A DNA stretch of 9,413 nt from assembly GCA_045660125.1 (NCBI GenBank), contig JAZRDG010000137.1, positions 1-9,413 of the forward strand, given 5' to 3'. Shown in pieces: positions 1 through 6,615 of this stretch. Positions within the stretch are counted from its first letter, which is position 1. Each line of letters begins with the position of its first letter. Below the pieces are notes generated by a model. It had not been told where the DNA came from. It did no database searches and was given only the letters and a program-made list of their open reading frames with translations. The position numbers and the translations under genes are program-made. Source of the DNA: SVQP01 sp045660125. Lineage in GTDB: Bacteria > Bacillota > Clostridia > Oscillospirales > CAG-272.

Positions 1-1
1 C

Positions 2-196
2 ATTGAGACCTACGTTGACGTAACCGAGCTCATGGGCGCAGAGATCTACCTGTACCTGCAGACCGGTGAGACCCACCTGACCGCACGTGTATCCTCTCGC
101 TCCACCTCTCGTGCAGGCGACACCATCAAGGTTGCATTCGATACTTCCAGAATGCACATCTTCGATAAGGACACCGAGCGTTGCATCGTTCACTAA
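2..196 (+). CDS. ugpC: Sugar ABC-transporter ATP-binding protein, MsmX/UgpC type (C-terminal fragment)
   Basis: Only the last 64 residues and the TAA stop are inside the window; the nucleotide-binding domain lies upstream. The visible part starts with a valine/threonine-rich strand, continues with ELMGAEIYLYL, and ends in a strand-rich segment with FDTSRMHIFDKDTE. This is the regulatory TOBE/OB-fold end typical of the shared ATPase of CUT1 carbohydrate and glycerol-phosphate importers (MsmX, UgpC, MalK). In that family the protein sits on the cytoplasmic face, hydrolyses ATP for one or several sugar permeases, and is often shared among transporters. MsmX and UgpC cannot be told apart from this fragment, so the symbol is a family label. 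A strong terminator follows 16 nt after the stop, so the gene ends its own transcription unit and is not co-transcribed with the sulfatase operon. Confidence 0.85.
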   Translation: METYVDVTELMGAEIYLYLQTGETHLTARVSSRSTSRAGDTIKVAFDTSRMHIFDKDTERCIVH

Positions 197-211
197 TTTA
201 AGAACATTTAA

Positions 212-240
212 GCGGCTGCGAAATTCGCAGCCGCCTTTTT
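212..240 (+). terminator. Intrinsic terminator after the ABC ATPase gene
   Basis: A perfect 9-bp GC-rich stem (GCGGCTGCG at 212-220 with CGCAGCCGC at 226-234) closes a 5-nt loop; the AA/TT in the loop could pair further. One C and a run of five T follow. It lies 16 nt after the stop codon on the same strand. Confidence 0.93.
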
Positions 241-328
241 GTGCCGGTTAGATTGTGTTCGGACGGGGCGTTGAGGGCACCGCCCTCGGTGGGCACAAAG
301 AACTTTCCAAACCTTTTTGCGCTATCTC
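241..328. other. Intergenic spacer with a small GC-rich hairpin
   Basis: No gene is supported here, and the reading frames crossing it have no ribosome site of their own. The stretch holds a 6-bp hairpin (GAGGGC at 273-278, GCCCTC at 282-287) inside GC-rich sequence, then a pyrimidine-rich lead into the promoter at 329. The hairpin has no T-tract, so it does not look like a terminator. In style it resembles the GC palindromes at 9337-9371, but they are not close copies. Confidence 0.45.
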
Positions 329-357
329 TTGCAAACCCTTGCGGGATATGGTATAAT
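329..357 (+). promoter_or_regulatory. Sigma-A type promoter of the sulfatase operon
   Basis: The -35 box is TTGCAA (329-334) and the -10 box is a perfect TATAAT (352-357), with a 17-bp spacer. A TG at 349-350 makes it an extended -10. Transcription should begin near 364, giving a leader of about 20 nt before the GTG start at 383. The position also rules out an upstream ATG at 317, which lies before the promoter. Confidence 0.88.
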
Positions 358-370
358 AAAGAAAAATCAA

Positions 371-376
371 AGGAGG
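371..376 (+). promoter_or_regulatory. Ribosome binding site that sets the GTG start of the maturase
   Basis: AGGAGG lies 6 nt before the GTG at 383. It is the only strong Shine-Dalgarno site near the beginning of this frame and selects GTG 383 over the upstream ATG. Confidence 0.9.
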
Positions 377-382
377 TGCGCT

Positions 383-1453
383 GTGAGAGAATTGACGGTG
401 ATGATCAAGCCCGCGTCGGGGCTTTGCCAGATGGCGTGCGATTACTGCTTTTACCACGATATTGCGGAACACGGTGCGCCTGCCAATACTTTGATGAGCC
501 TTAAAACCGCGCGGCAGCTGATCAAGCGTGTCAAGGAAAGCGGCGCGCAACGCGTGCATTTTGCCTTTCAGGGCGGTGAGCCGCTGCTTTGGGGGCAGGA
601 GCATTTCGACGGCTTTTTTGACGACGTCAAGGACGCGGGAATTGACGCGACCTACGCCGTGCAGACCAACGGGCTTTGGCTGGACGATGCGGTATATGCC
701 ACGCTGTTTGCCGAGCACGACGTGCTGGTAGGCGTTTCGCTGGACGGGGATCGTGCCTTACACGATCTGCACCGCAAAACTCCCGACGGAAAGGGCACGC
801 ACGAGCGCGTGATGCGCGGTATAGAGCATCTCAAAAAGCGCGGCGTGCGCTACAACGTGCTGTGCGTCATCAGCGCAAACACGGCAAAGCACCCCACGCA
901 GCTGTATCGCTACTATAAAAAGCTGGGCGTGTCGCACGTGCAGCTCATCCCGTGCCTGCCGCCTATGCAGGACGGCGCAAATTGCCGCCATGCACCCACG
1001 CCCGAGGCACTCGGGCAATTCTTAGTCGGCTTTTACAGGCTTTGGCGCGAGGATTTCAAGGACGGCAAGCCGCCCTTTGCGGTCAGGGAATTTGACCAAG
1101 CACTTGCCACGCTGCAAGGCAGAGCAGGGTACTGCGGATCTCGCGGCTTTTGCACGCCGCAGCTGATCGTGGAAGCCGACGGCTCAATCTACCCTTGTGA
1201 TTTTTACGTGCTGCCCGCATACTGCACGGGCAACGTGCACACGCATACCATTGCGCAAACCATTGAGAGCGAGGGTATGAAACGCTTTGCAGCCGATCAC
1301 CCTGCCGCCCCCAATCTGTGCCGCACCTGCCGTTACTTACCCGTTTGCGGCGGAGGCTGCCGCAGAATGCGCGACGTACACTTGTCGGACACGCACTGTG
1401 CAATGCAAGCACTGTATACTTATATGATCGAAAAAGAGAGGACTACAAGATGA
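383..1453 (+). CDS. Anaerobic sulfatase-maturating enzyme (radical SAM/SPASM)
   Basis: This 356-residue protein should oxidise the active-site cysteine of a type I sulfatase to C-alpha-formylglycine, in the cytoplasm and without oxygen, using S-adenosylmethionine and iron-sulfur clusters. The radical SAM motif CX3CX2C is C15-C19-C22, followed by FYHDIAEHG, and the SAM-contacting GGEP is at 64-67. The C-terminal SPASM part carries cysteines at 251, 257, 272, 313, 316, 322, 326 and 339. Their spacing closely follows the two auxiliary 4Fe-4S clusters of characterised anaerobic maturases. D273, directly after C272, sits where those enzymes have their catalytic base. Length is normal for the family (about 370). 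The start is GTG 383, set by AGGAGG 6 nt upstream and a promoter at 329-357. The TGA overlaps the next gene's ATG in ATGA, so maturase and sulfatase are translationally coupled. This pairing makes the assignment firm. Confidence 0.95.
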   Translation: MRELTVMIKPASGLCQMACDYCFYHDIAEHGAPANTLMSLKTARQLIKRVKESGAQRVHFAFQGGEPLLWGQEHFDGFFDDVKDAGIDATYAVQTNGLWLDDAVYATLFAEHDVLVGVSLDGDRALHDLHRKTPDGKGTHERVMRGIEHLKKRGVRYNVLCVISANTAKHPTQLYRYYKKLGVSHVQLIPCLPPMQDGANCRHAPTPEALGQFLVGFYRLWREDFKDGKPPFAVREFDQALATLQGRAGYCGSRGFCTPQLIVEADGSIYPCDFYVLPAYCTGNVHTHTIAQTIESEGMKRFAADHPAAPNLCRTCRYLPVCGGGCRRMRDVHLSDTHCAMQALYTYMIEKERTTR

Positions 1454-2829
1454 ATACGCCCAATATTCTTTGGATCTGCGTGGATCAGCAGAGATGGGAT
1501 TGCCTCGGTTATGCTGACCGCTATCCCGTCAAGACCCCCAATATCGACCGCCTTGCAAAGGGCGGTGTCAACCTTGCCAACAGCTATTGCCCCATTCCCG
1601 TGTGCTGTCCCTCCAGACAGAGCATGCTGACAGGCAAGCGCGCCGAGAAGATTGGAGCGCTTTGGAACTACAATCAGAAGATCCCGACAGGCATGCTGCC
1701 TGCGGACAGCGATTCCTGGGCAAGAGAGCTGCACGATCAGCTTGGCTATCACACAGGCTGGGTAGGTCCTTGGGAGGGCGGCTACAACACCTCGCCCGAA
1801 TCTATGGGCTATGACGTGTACGTGCCTCGCTCCGAGCTGGTGCGCCCCATGGCAGAGAATTATCCGCATTGCGTGCCCACCAACGGCTTCTGGGGACAGG
1901 TATACGATATGGATAAGGAATACGCGCCCACGCATCAGAATGCAAAGCACGTGGGTGCACTGATCGATGCCTGGCAGGACCAGCATCCTTGGCTGATACA
2001 GATGGAATTTTCCGAGCCGCATCTGCCTTGCACGCCCGTGCGCGAGTTTGCGGACATGTACGATCCTGCGGACATCCCTGTGTGGGGCGGATTTGAGGAT
2101 ACGTACGAGAACAAGCCCTATATCCAGCGTCAGCAGCGCATCAACTGGAACACCGAGGATAAGGATTGGTCGTTCTTTGCGCCCGTGGTGGCAAGATATT
2201 ACGCGTGGATCTCGCAGATCGACGACGCGATCGGTCGCGTGCTTGATAAATTGGAGCAGAGGGGCTTGCTTGAGGATACCGTGATCATTTATACCTCGGA
2301 TCACGGCGACTACTGCGGTGACCGCCGACAGATGGATAAGCATTACGCCATGTACGAGGAGATCACGCACATTCCGCACCTGTGGCATTGTCCTGCGAGA
2401 TTTGCGCAGGGGCTGACGAGTGCTGCGCTCAATACCAACGCCTTGGATATCCCCGCAACCATTATGGATCTGGTGGGCTTGCCTGCCGAGGGCATGGTGG
2501 GTAAGAGCCTGCTGCCCGTGCTGACGGGGCAGAGCGAGACGCACCGCGATGCGGTCATGGTCACCTATAACGGTCAGCAGTTCGGTCTGTTCTCGCAGAG
2601 AATGCTGCGCATGGGGGATATCAAATATACCTGGAATCTGACCGACACCGACGAGCTTTACGACCTTGCATGCGATCCTTACGAGCTGCATAACCTGATC
2701 GCAGACCCTGCCTATGCAAGCACGCTGCAGACCATGCGCCACCGCCTGCTTGCCGAGCTGCAGGCAGAGGATGATTGCATGCTCAACGGCTGGACCGTGC
2801 AGCAGCTGCAGAACGGCAGAAAGATTTGA
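1450..2829 (+). CDS. Cys-type (formylglycine) type I sulfatase, cytoplasmic
   Basis: This 459-residue member of the alkaline phosphatase superfamily hydrolyses a sulfate ester. The type I signature is complete: C52-C-P-S-R56, then L60-T-G-K63, with Cys52 the residue converted to formylglycine. Other metal and active-site elements are the N-terminal D12-Q-Q-R-W (the usual second Asp is Gln), SEPHLP around H191, and TSDHGD (282-287) with K297 after it. There is no signal peptide or lipobox, so it probably acts inside the cell on imported sulfated mono- or oligosaccharides. That agrees with the cytoplasmic maturase it overlaps and the importer ATPase upstream, though many characterised gut sulfatases are exported. 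The ATG at 1450 overlaps the maturase stop and has AGGA 7 nt upstream; an in-frame upstream ATG (1318) lies inside the maturase. The substrate cannot be read from the sequence; a phosphonate or phosphodiester substrate is less likely. Confidence 0.93.
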   Translation: MNTPNILWICVDQQRWDCLGYADRYPVKTPNIDRLAKGGVNLANSYCPIPVCCPSRQSMLTGKRAEKIGALWNYNQKIPTGMLPADSDSWARELHDQLGYHTGWVGPWEGGYNTSPESMGYDVYVPRSELVRPMAENYPHCVPTNGFWGQVYDMDKEYAPTHQNAKHVGALIDAWQDQHPWLIQMEFSEPHLPCTPVREFADMYDPADIPVWGGFEDTYENKPYIQRQQRINWNTEDKDWSFFAPVVARYYAWISQIDDAIGRVLDKLEQRGLLEDTVIIYTSDHGDYCGDRRQMDKHYAMYEEITHIPHLWHCPARFAQGLTSAALNTNALDIPATIMDLVGLPAEGMVGKSLLPVLTGQSETHRDAVMVTYNGQQFGLFSQRMLRMGDIKYTWNLTDTDELYDLACDPYELHNLIADPAYASTLQTMRHRLLAELQAEDDCMLNGWTVQQLQNGRKI

Positions 2830-2833
2830 GCGT

Positions 2834-3829
2834 ATGCAGAACCAAAACGAAAAAATCACGCCCTTTTGTGAGGACGTGTATCTGTATGATCTCAACCGTA
2901 TGGAAATGCCGCCCTTGGCATTTCGCAGCGCACGCGGCGGCGAGGCGCAGCCTGATCTGCTGACCTTGATAGACCTGTCCGCGCGCCGGTGGCATGCGGT
3001 TGCCGAGCAGCTTTACGAGCGCCCCGTGTATCTTGGTGCAAACGGCGGTGCGGTGCTGCTGCCCGTGCACGGAAGCATCGGGCGTCTTGTATTGGTTGTC
3101 AAAACCGCGCTCTCTTTGCCCTCCCTTGCGTACCTTGTGCAATGTGCAGGGCAGGGCGAGGTGTATGCCGATGCAGAGATCAAAGCGCAAGCACCCAAGC
3201 CGGACACGCGCGAGCGCGAGGCAGCGGATAGTGCCGCGAGAACCGTGACCGAGCTGCGCTTGCTGATCGCGGATTGCGAGAAGGCACGCAGCGTCTTTGA
3301 TGCAGAGGAATGCATCCAGAAGGCGGCGGAGCTGATGGGCGTTGCGCTGATGCCGCAAGACAGAGTTGAGTCGGCTGCCATGCAAGAGCAGGGGATGCTG
3401 CCCGACGCGCAGCATACAGGGCAAGCTTTGCTTGCGTGTGCACTTACGCTTTTGTCGATCATGCGAAACGGGGCGCACGCCCGCAGCGGCTGGCTTTACG
3501 CCATGCCCTGTGACGTGGGATATACCCTGCAAGCGTTTGTGCGCTGCCCCTCGGACGCTGATCTTGCAGCGCCGGATCACCTGCGCACCATGCTGGAGGA
3601 CGGTGGCGTGGCGCACGGTGTGCGCATCGGTGCTTCTCCCGTCAAGCCGCCCAAGCAGTATGCGTATATGAGCAAAAAGATCACCGATCCGCGCAAGCCC
3701 TTGTGCGCGCGCTGCGGATGCTTGGATGCGCGCTGCAAATCCTGTACCGCAATACAATTTGCCGTGTTGCCCTACGTCATAGATGCCGCTTTGCATGGCA
3801 TCAAGGACTTACCGCACTTTGAGCAATAA
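2834..3829 (+). CDS. Unrecognised protein with C-terminal five-cysteine cluster, third gene of sulfatase operon
   Basis: I do not recognise this 331-residue protein. It starts 4 nt after the sulfatase stop, without a clear Shine-Dalgarno site, so it probably depends on re-initiating ribosomes. No signal peptide or certain transmembrane helix is visible. Residues 10-115 form a hydrophobic, probably folded N-terminal domain. Residues 115-165 are charged, probably helical and linker-like. A second helical region spans about 160-215, and residues 216-265 look strand-rich. The C-terminus carries C-x2-C-x-C-x4-C-x2-C (C291, C294, C296, C301, C304), a possible zinc or iron-sulfur site. The two-part layout vaguely recalls sensor proteins with degenerate kinase-like domains, but no H, N or G box is visible, so no function is claimed. 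It shares promoter and terminator with the maturase and sulfatase, so a role in sulfatase maturation, sulfated-substrate sensing or regulation is possible. Codon use is ordinary for the window. Confidence 0.85.
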   Translation: MQNQNEKITPFCEDVYLYDLNRMEMPPLAFRSARGGEAQPDLLTLIDLSARRWHAVAEQLYERPVYLGANGGAVLLPVHGSIGRLVLVVKTALSLPSLAYLVQCAGQGEVYADAEIKAQAPKPDTREREAADSAARTVTELRLLIADCEKARSVFDAEECIQKAAELMGVALMPQDRVESAAMQEQGMLPDAQHTGQALLACALTLLSIMRNGAHARSGWLYAMPCDVGYTLQAFVRCPSDADLAAPDHLRTMLEDGGVAHGVRIGASPVKPPKQYAYMSKKITDPRKPLCARCGCLDARCKSCTAIQFAVLPYVIDAALHGIKDLPHFEQ

Positions 3830-3831
3830 AA

Positions 3832-3865
3832 AAACGAGGCTGTTTCGCTTGAAACAGCCTCGTTT
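3832..3865. terminator. Bidirectional intrinsic terminator between convergent genes
   Basis: A perfect 15-bp stem (3832-3846 with 3851-3865) closes a GCTT loop. On the plus strand TTTATTT trails it (3863-3869); on the minus strand the seven A at 3828-3834 become a T tract. It can end both the sulfatase operon and the LRR lipoprotein gene. Confidence 0.95.
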
Positions 3866-3877
3866 ATTTGCTTTTGA

Positions 3878-4753
3878 TTATTCAGCAGGATCAGCCTCGG
3901 GAGCGGTGGTTTCCTCGCCCTTGGTGGTAACTTCCTCGCCTACGCCGGAGAGCACGATCTTTTCAACGTACTCGGCAGCCTTGGAGCCTTCGGGAGCGGT
4001 GATCACGCTCTTGAGCTCGGACCAGAAAATGAAATCGCCAAACTCGATCTCTTCGGAGGTGGTCTTGATCTCGATTGCGCTCAGGTGGTTGCACTGATAG
4101 AATGCCATGTCACCGATGATGGTGGTAGCAGCGGGAATGGTCAGCGTGGTCAGACCCTGGCAGCCGAAGAATGCGGCAGAACCGATCTCAACCAAGGTTT
4201 CGGGCAGCGCGATTGCGGTCAAGCCCTTGCAGCCATAGAATGCGAAATTGTCGATCTTGGTCAGTGTGTTGGAAAGGGTAACGGAGGTCAGCTTATCGCA
4301 GCCGTGGAATGCACCCTCGCCGATGGAAACAACGGAGTTGGGAATCACGATCTCAGTCAGACCCGTGCAGCCTGCGAATGCCCAGTCACCAATGGTCTCG
4401 ATGGAATCGGGAATGGTTACGGAGGTCATTGCGGTGCAGTAGTAGAATGCGCTGTCAGCGATGCCGACGATCTTTCTTACGTTATCGTCGTTATTTGCGT
4501 TCTCATCCAGCGAAGCAACGGTTACCTGAGAGGGAACCACAACTGCATGTGCTTCAGCCTTGCCGACGTAGCCGGTGATCACAGCGGTGTTACCGCCTGC
4601 TTCAGCAAAGGTGAAAGTACCGGTCTCGGTTACGTAAGTGTAGTTGGGAGCAACGTAATCGTTGATGGAGGTCAGGTCACCCTTAGAGGCTTCGCATGCA
4701 ACCATTGCAACGAGCATAACAAGGACAATTGCTACGGCAAGAATCTTTTTCAT
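3878..4753 (-). CDS. BspA-type leucine-rich-repeat surface lipoprotein
   Basis: This 291-residue protein begins with a charged MKK, a hydrophobic stretch and a lipobox-like MVAC ending at C20. It is therefore probably exported and lipid-anchored on the outer face of the membrane, although the -3 residue is Met rather than Leu. After a spacer domain (21-92) come LRR_5 (BspA/TpLRR) repeats with a 23-residue period, about residues 93-250. The units contain I-G-x-x-A-F-x-G-C and L-T-x-V-x-I-P; about six are visible, the last degenerate (FGDFIFWSELKS). A threonine- and glutamate-rich tail (272-291) ends the protein. BspA-like repeats are commonly linked to adhesion or binding of host and polymer ligands, but many have no known ligand. 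AAAGGAG at 4760-4766 sits 6 nt before the ATG. The gene has its own consensus promoter and shares a terminator with the sulfatase operon. Confidence 0.9.
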   Translation of the reverse strand: MKKILAVAIVLVMLVAMVACEASKGDLTSINDYVAPNYTYVTETGTFTFAEAGGNTAVITGYVGKAEAHAVVVPSQVTVASLDENANNDDNVRKIVGIADSAFYYCTAMTSVTIPDSIETIGDWAFAGCTGLTEIVIPNSVVSIGEGAFHGCDKLTSVTLSNTLTKIDNFAFYGCKGLTAIALPETLVEIGSAAFFGCQGLTTLTIPAATTIIGDMAFYQCNHLSAIEIKTTSEEIEFGDFIFWSELKSVITAPEGSKAAEYVEKIVLSGVGEEVTTKGEETTAPEADPAE

Positions 4754-4798
4754 ATGGAACTCCTTTGGATTTGAATATAATTATTCATGATTAAATAA

Positions 4799-4827
4799 AT
4801 TATACAATACTTTACCCGAATTGTCAA
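4799..4827 (-). promoter_or_regulatory. Perfect consensus sigma-A promoter of the LRR lipoprotein gene
   Basis: Read on the minus strand, TTGACA (4822-4827) and TATAAT (4799-4804) are both exact consensus with a 17-bp spacer. Transcription should start near 4792, giving an AT-rich leader of about 38 nt. This predicts strong, possibly constitutive expression. No terminator is visible between the TraX-family gene and this promoter, so some read-through is also possible. Confidence 0.92.
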
Positions 4828-4866
4828 GAGATTTGTAGGTAGAGATTGTAAATAATTTGCGTATAT

Positions 4867-5610
4867 TTACCGTCCGAGCAGCGCAAGCACCATGTCAATG
4901 GCGTAAAGCAGCACCAAATGCGCGGGGTAGAATATGTAAAAGAAGTATTTGAGCTTGTATTTTCCGGGCTTGCCGTTGTAAAGCGCGAGCGGCAGGAGCG
5001 CAAGCAGCGACCAGACGCGCGGCGTCATCGAGCCCTCCAGATTGCAGGCAAGCATGACCGTGCCTGCGGCTGCACCGCCGAATTTGCCCCATCTGCCGCT
5101 GCCGCCAAGATAGATCAGCACGGGCAGCAGAACGCCTGTCAGACCGTAATCCACGGCAATGAAATGATTGAGCAGCAGCACGCCTGCAAAGCCAAGAGCG
5201 AGCAGCATAGCACAGATCACAATATTGGCAGGACGGGGAAGCGTGCGCCCAAAAACCTTGCCAAGCAGATCGGAAACAGGATTTTTATGCCCCTTGCACG
5301 CGCAAAGCAGCGCGTCCAGCAAACAAAGCAGCATAATGGAGAGCGAAAAGGTGATCAGGATGCCAAGATACGGCTCGCTGGATACAAAGAAGTAGACGAC
5401 CTGGCAAAGCGCGCCGAGTATGAAAATGCGCAGAAAATATTTGACGCGGCTGCGCGTGTGCCGAAATCCCTCGGCAATGCAAAGCGCGTAAAGCGGCAGC
5501 GCAATTCTGCCCGCAATGCGCAGCCAAAGCACGTCGGGAAACAGAATCATGCCCGTATGGTCAAGCAGCATAGAAATCGATGCAATGATTTTGATCCAAA
5601 AAACCGACAC
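4867..5610 (-). CDS. TraX-family integral membrane protein
   Basis: This 247-residue polytopic membrane protein carries the hallmarks of the TraX family: LLDHTGMI (15-22), a conserved R-I-x-G-R-x-A-x-P-L-Y block (31-41) leading into AEGFRHTRS (46-54), and a C-terminal FFYIFYPAHLVLLY (223-236). Hydrophobic segments suggest six to eight membrane helices. The family name comes from the F-plasmid protein needed for N-acetylation of pilin. Chromosomal copies in Clostridia are widespread and mostly uncharacterised; membrane acyl transfer is a family-level inference, and there is no conjugation locus here. The start is GTG 5610, with AGGAGG (5619-5624) 8 nt upstream. An upstream in-frame ATG at 5670 would lie inside the promoter and is rejected. 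The gene is divergent from the SGNH hydrolase and shares its control region. No clear terminator follows the stop. Confidence 0.88.
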   Translation of the reverse strand: MSVFWIKIIASISMLLDHTGMILFPDVLWLRIAGRIALPLYALCIAEGFRHTRSRVKYFLRIFILGALCQVVYFFVSSEPYLGILITFSLSIMLLCLLDALLCACKGHKNPVSDLLGKVFGRTLPRPANIVICAMLLALGFAGVLLLNHFIAVDYGLTGVLLPVLIYLGGSGRWGKFGGAAAGTVMLACNLEGSMTPRVWSLLALLPLALYNGKPGKYKLKYFFYIFYPAHLVLLYAIDMVLALLGR

Positions 5611-5618
5611 CCCAAATT

Positions 5619-5624
5619 CCTCCT
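5619..5624 (-). promoter_or_regulatory. Ribosome binding site that sets the GTG start of the TraX-family gene
   Basis: On the minus strand AGGAGG lies 8 nt before the GTG at 5610. Together with the promoter at 5642-5670 it excludes the longer frame beginning at 5670. Confidence 0.9.
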
Positions 5625-5641
5625 TTTTTGACAGTATCTCC

Positions 5642-5670
5642 ATTATAACACAAAACTCGAATTTTGGCAA
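5642..5670 (-). promoter_or_regulatory. Promoter of the TraX-family gene, extended -10
   Basis: On the minus strand the -35 box is TTGCCA (5665-5670), the spacer is 17 bp and the -10 box is a perfect TATAAT (5642-5647) preceded by TGT, an extended -10. Transcription should start near 5635, about 25 nt before the GTG start. Confidence 0.87.
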
Positions 5671-5680
5671 GCATAAAACC

Positions 5681-5710
5681 TTGACAAACGCGCTGTATTT
5701 ATGGTAAAAT
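5681..5710 (+). promoter_or_regulatory. Promoter of the SGNH hydrolase gene, extended -10
   Basis: TTGACA (5681-5686) is exact consensus; after an 18-bp spacer comes TAAAAT (5705-5710), preceded by TGG, an extended -10. The start point should be near 5717. Only 10 bp separate this -35 from the opposing -35 of the TraX-family promoter, so the two polymerases probably compete. Confidence 0.87.
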
Positions 5711-5745
5711 CAAGGCATGAAAACATAGGAGCGAACGATAGATTT

Positions 5746-6537
5746 ATGAAATTCAAGCAACTTTTGGAAAGCAAGGAGTATCCCTGTTCGGGCACGCCTG
5801 TCATCGCGTTTCTCGGTGATAGCGTCACGCACGGCGCGTTTGAGTGCGTGGACGGCGGCAGCGGCTGCGCGTTTGACTTTGCGGCGGTGTATCATAACCG
5901 CCTGCGCCTGATGATCTCGCAAAAATACGATTGGATCCCGATCAGCATTATCAACGCCGGCGTGGCAGGAGATAACGCTGAGGGTGGTGCGCAGCGACTT
6001 GAGCGCGATATCATTTCGCGCCGCCCCGATCTTTGCGTGGTGTGCTACGGGCTCAATGACGTCAACGGTGAGATCGATGCGTATAAGAACGCTTTGCGCG
6101 AGATCTTTGAGCGGCTGAAGCAAGCGGATATCGAGGTGCTTTTCATGACGCCCAATATGCTCAACACACGTGTGAGTGACGTTGTGTTGGACGAGCTGAC
6201 CGTGTATGCCGAGGTGACCGCAGGCATGCAGAACGGCGGCAAGATGGATGCCTTTATGGCAGCGGCGAAAGAGGTGGCGTATGAGTGCGGCGTTGTCGTA
6301 GCCGATGCTTACGCGCTCTGGAAGCAGATGCATTTGAGCGGTATGGACGTCACAGAGCTTTTGTCCAACGGCATCAACCACCCCTGCAGAGAGATGCACG
6401 GCATGTTTGCCGAGCTGCTTTATGAAACCATTTTCGGCGCAATATCGACTATGCCTGAGCCTGAAGCAGTATCCGAGCCTACCCCCGAGGAGGGCGACGA
6501 GATCACACCCCTGCAGTTTGACGAGCAAGAGCAGTAA
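5746..6537 (+). CDS. SGNH/GDSL-family hydrolase (esterase/lipase-like)
   Basis: This 263-residue protein has SGNH hydrolase blocks in order: I, FLGDSVTHG with the nucleophile S26; II, NAGVAGDN (70-77) with the oxyanion glycine; III, YGLNDVNG with N104; and V, NGINHP with H212. The family cleaves ester bonds, often acetyl groups on sugars or lipids. In block V the usual D-G-x-H is replaced by N208-G-I-N-H212, so the Asp of the classic triad is not in its usual place. There is no signal peptide, so the protein is probably cytoplasmic. Residues from about 236 form an acidic, proline-rich tail (MPEPEAVSEP and similar) unlikely to be part of the fold. The start is ATG 5746, with AGGAG at 5727-5731, a long 14-nt spacing. 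An ATG at 5701 is rejected because it overlaps the -10 box. Substrate unknown. Confidence 0.88.
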   Translation: MKFKQLLESKEYPCSGTPVIAFLGDSVTHGAFECVDGGSGCAFDFAAVYHNRLRLMISQKYDWIPISIINAGVAGDNAEGGAQRLERDIISRRPDLCVVCYGLNDVNGEIDAYKNALREIFERLKQADIEVLFMTPNMLNTRVSDVVLDELTVYAEVTAGMQNGGKMDAFMAAAKEVAYECGVVVADAYALWKQMHLSGMDVTELLSNGINHPCREMHGMFAELLYETIFGAISTMPEPEAVSEPTPEEGDEITPLQFDEQEQ

Positions 6538-6553
6538 GATGAATCCATAAGAA

Positions 6554-6588
6554 CACCCCCACCGATGCTCGGTGGGGGTGAATTTTTA
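6554..6588 (+). terminator. Intrinsic terminator of the SGNH hydrolase gene
   Basis: A perfect 11-bp stem (CACCCCCACCG at 6554-6564 with CGGTGGGGGTG at 6570-6580) and a 5-nt loop are followed by AATTTTTA. It lies 16 nt after the stop. The minus-strand side has only a weak T tract (TTCTT), so it may end the convergent propeller transcript less efficiently. Confidence 0.92.
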
Positions 6589-6615
6589 GTTGCAGCAGGT
6601 GCGGGCACAAACCAA

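Noticed and set aside
317..382. ATG at 317 as start of the radical SAM enzyme
   Set aside because: It lies upstream of the -35/-10 boxes that drive the gene, so it would not be in the transcript.
1420..2895. 491-codon open frame on the minus strand opposite the sulfatase
   Set aside because: It is a shadow caused by codon bias; the plus-strand sulfatase signature is unmistakable and the antisense protein shows no known motif.
5717..5728. Three-codon open frame (ATG AAA ACA TAG) in the leader of the SGNH hydrolase
   Set aside because: It begins at about the predicted transcription start with no ribosome site and is too short to distinguish from chance.
5710..6528. 272-codon minus-strand frame opposite the SGNH hydrolase
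   Set aside because: It is a shadow with no start signals and runs into the divergent promoter region; the plus strand has all SGNH blocks.
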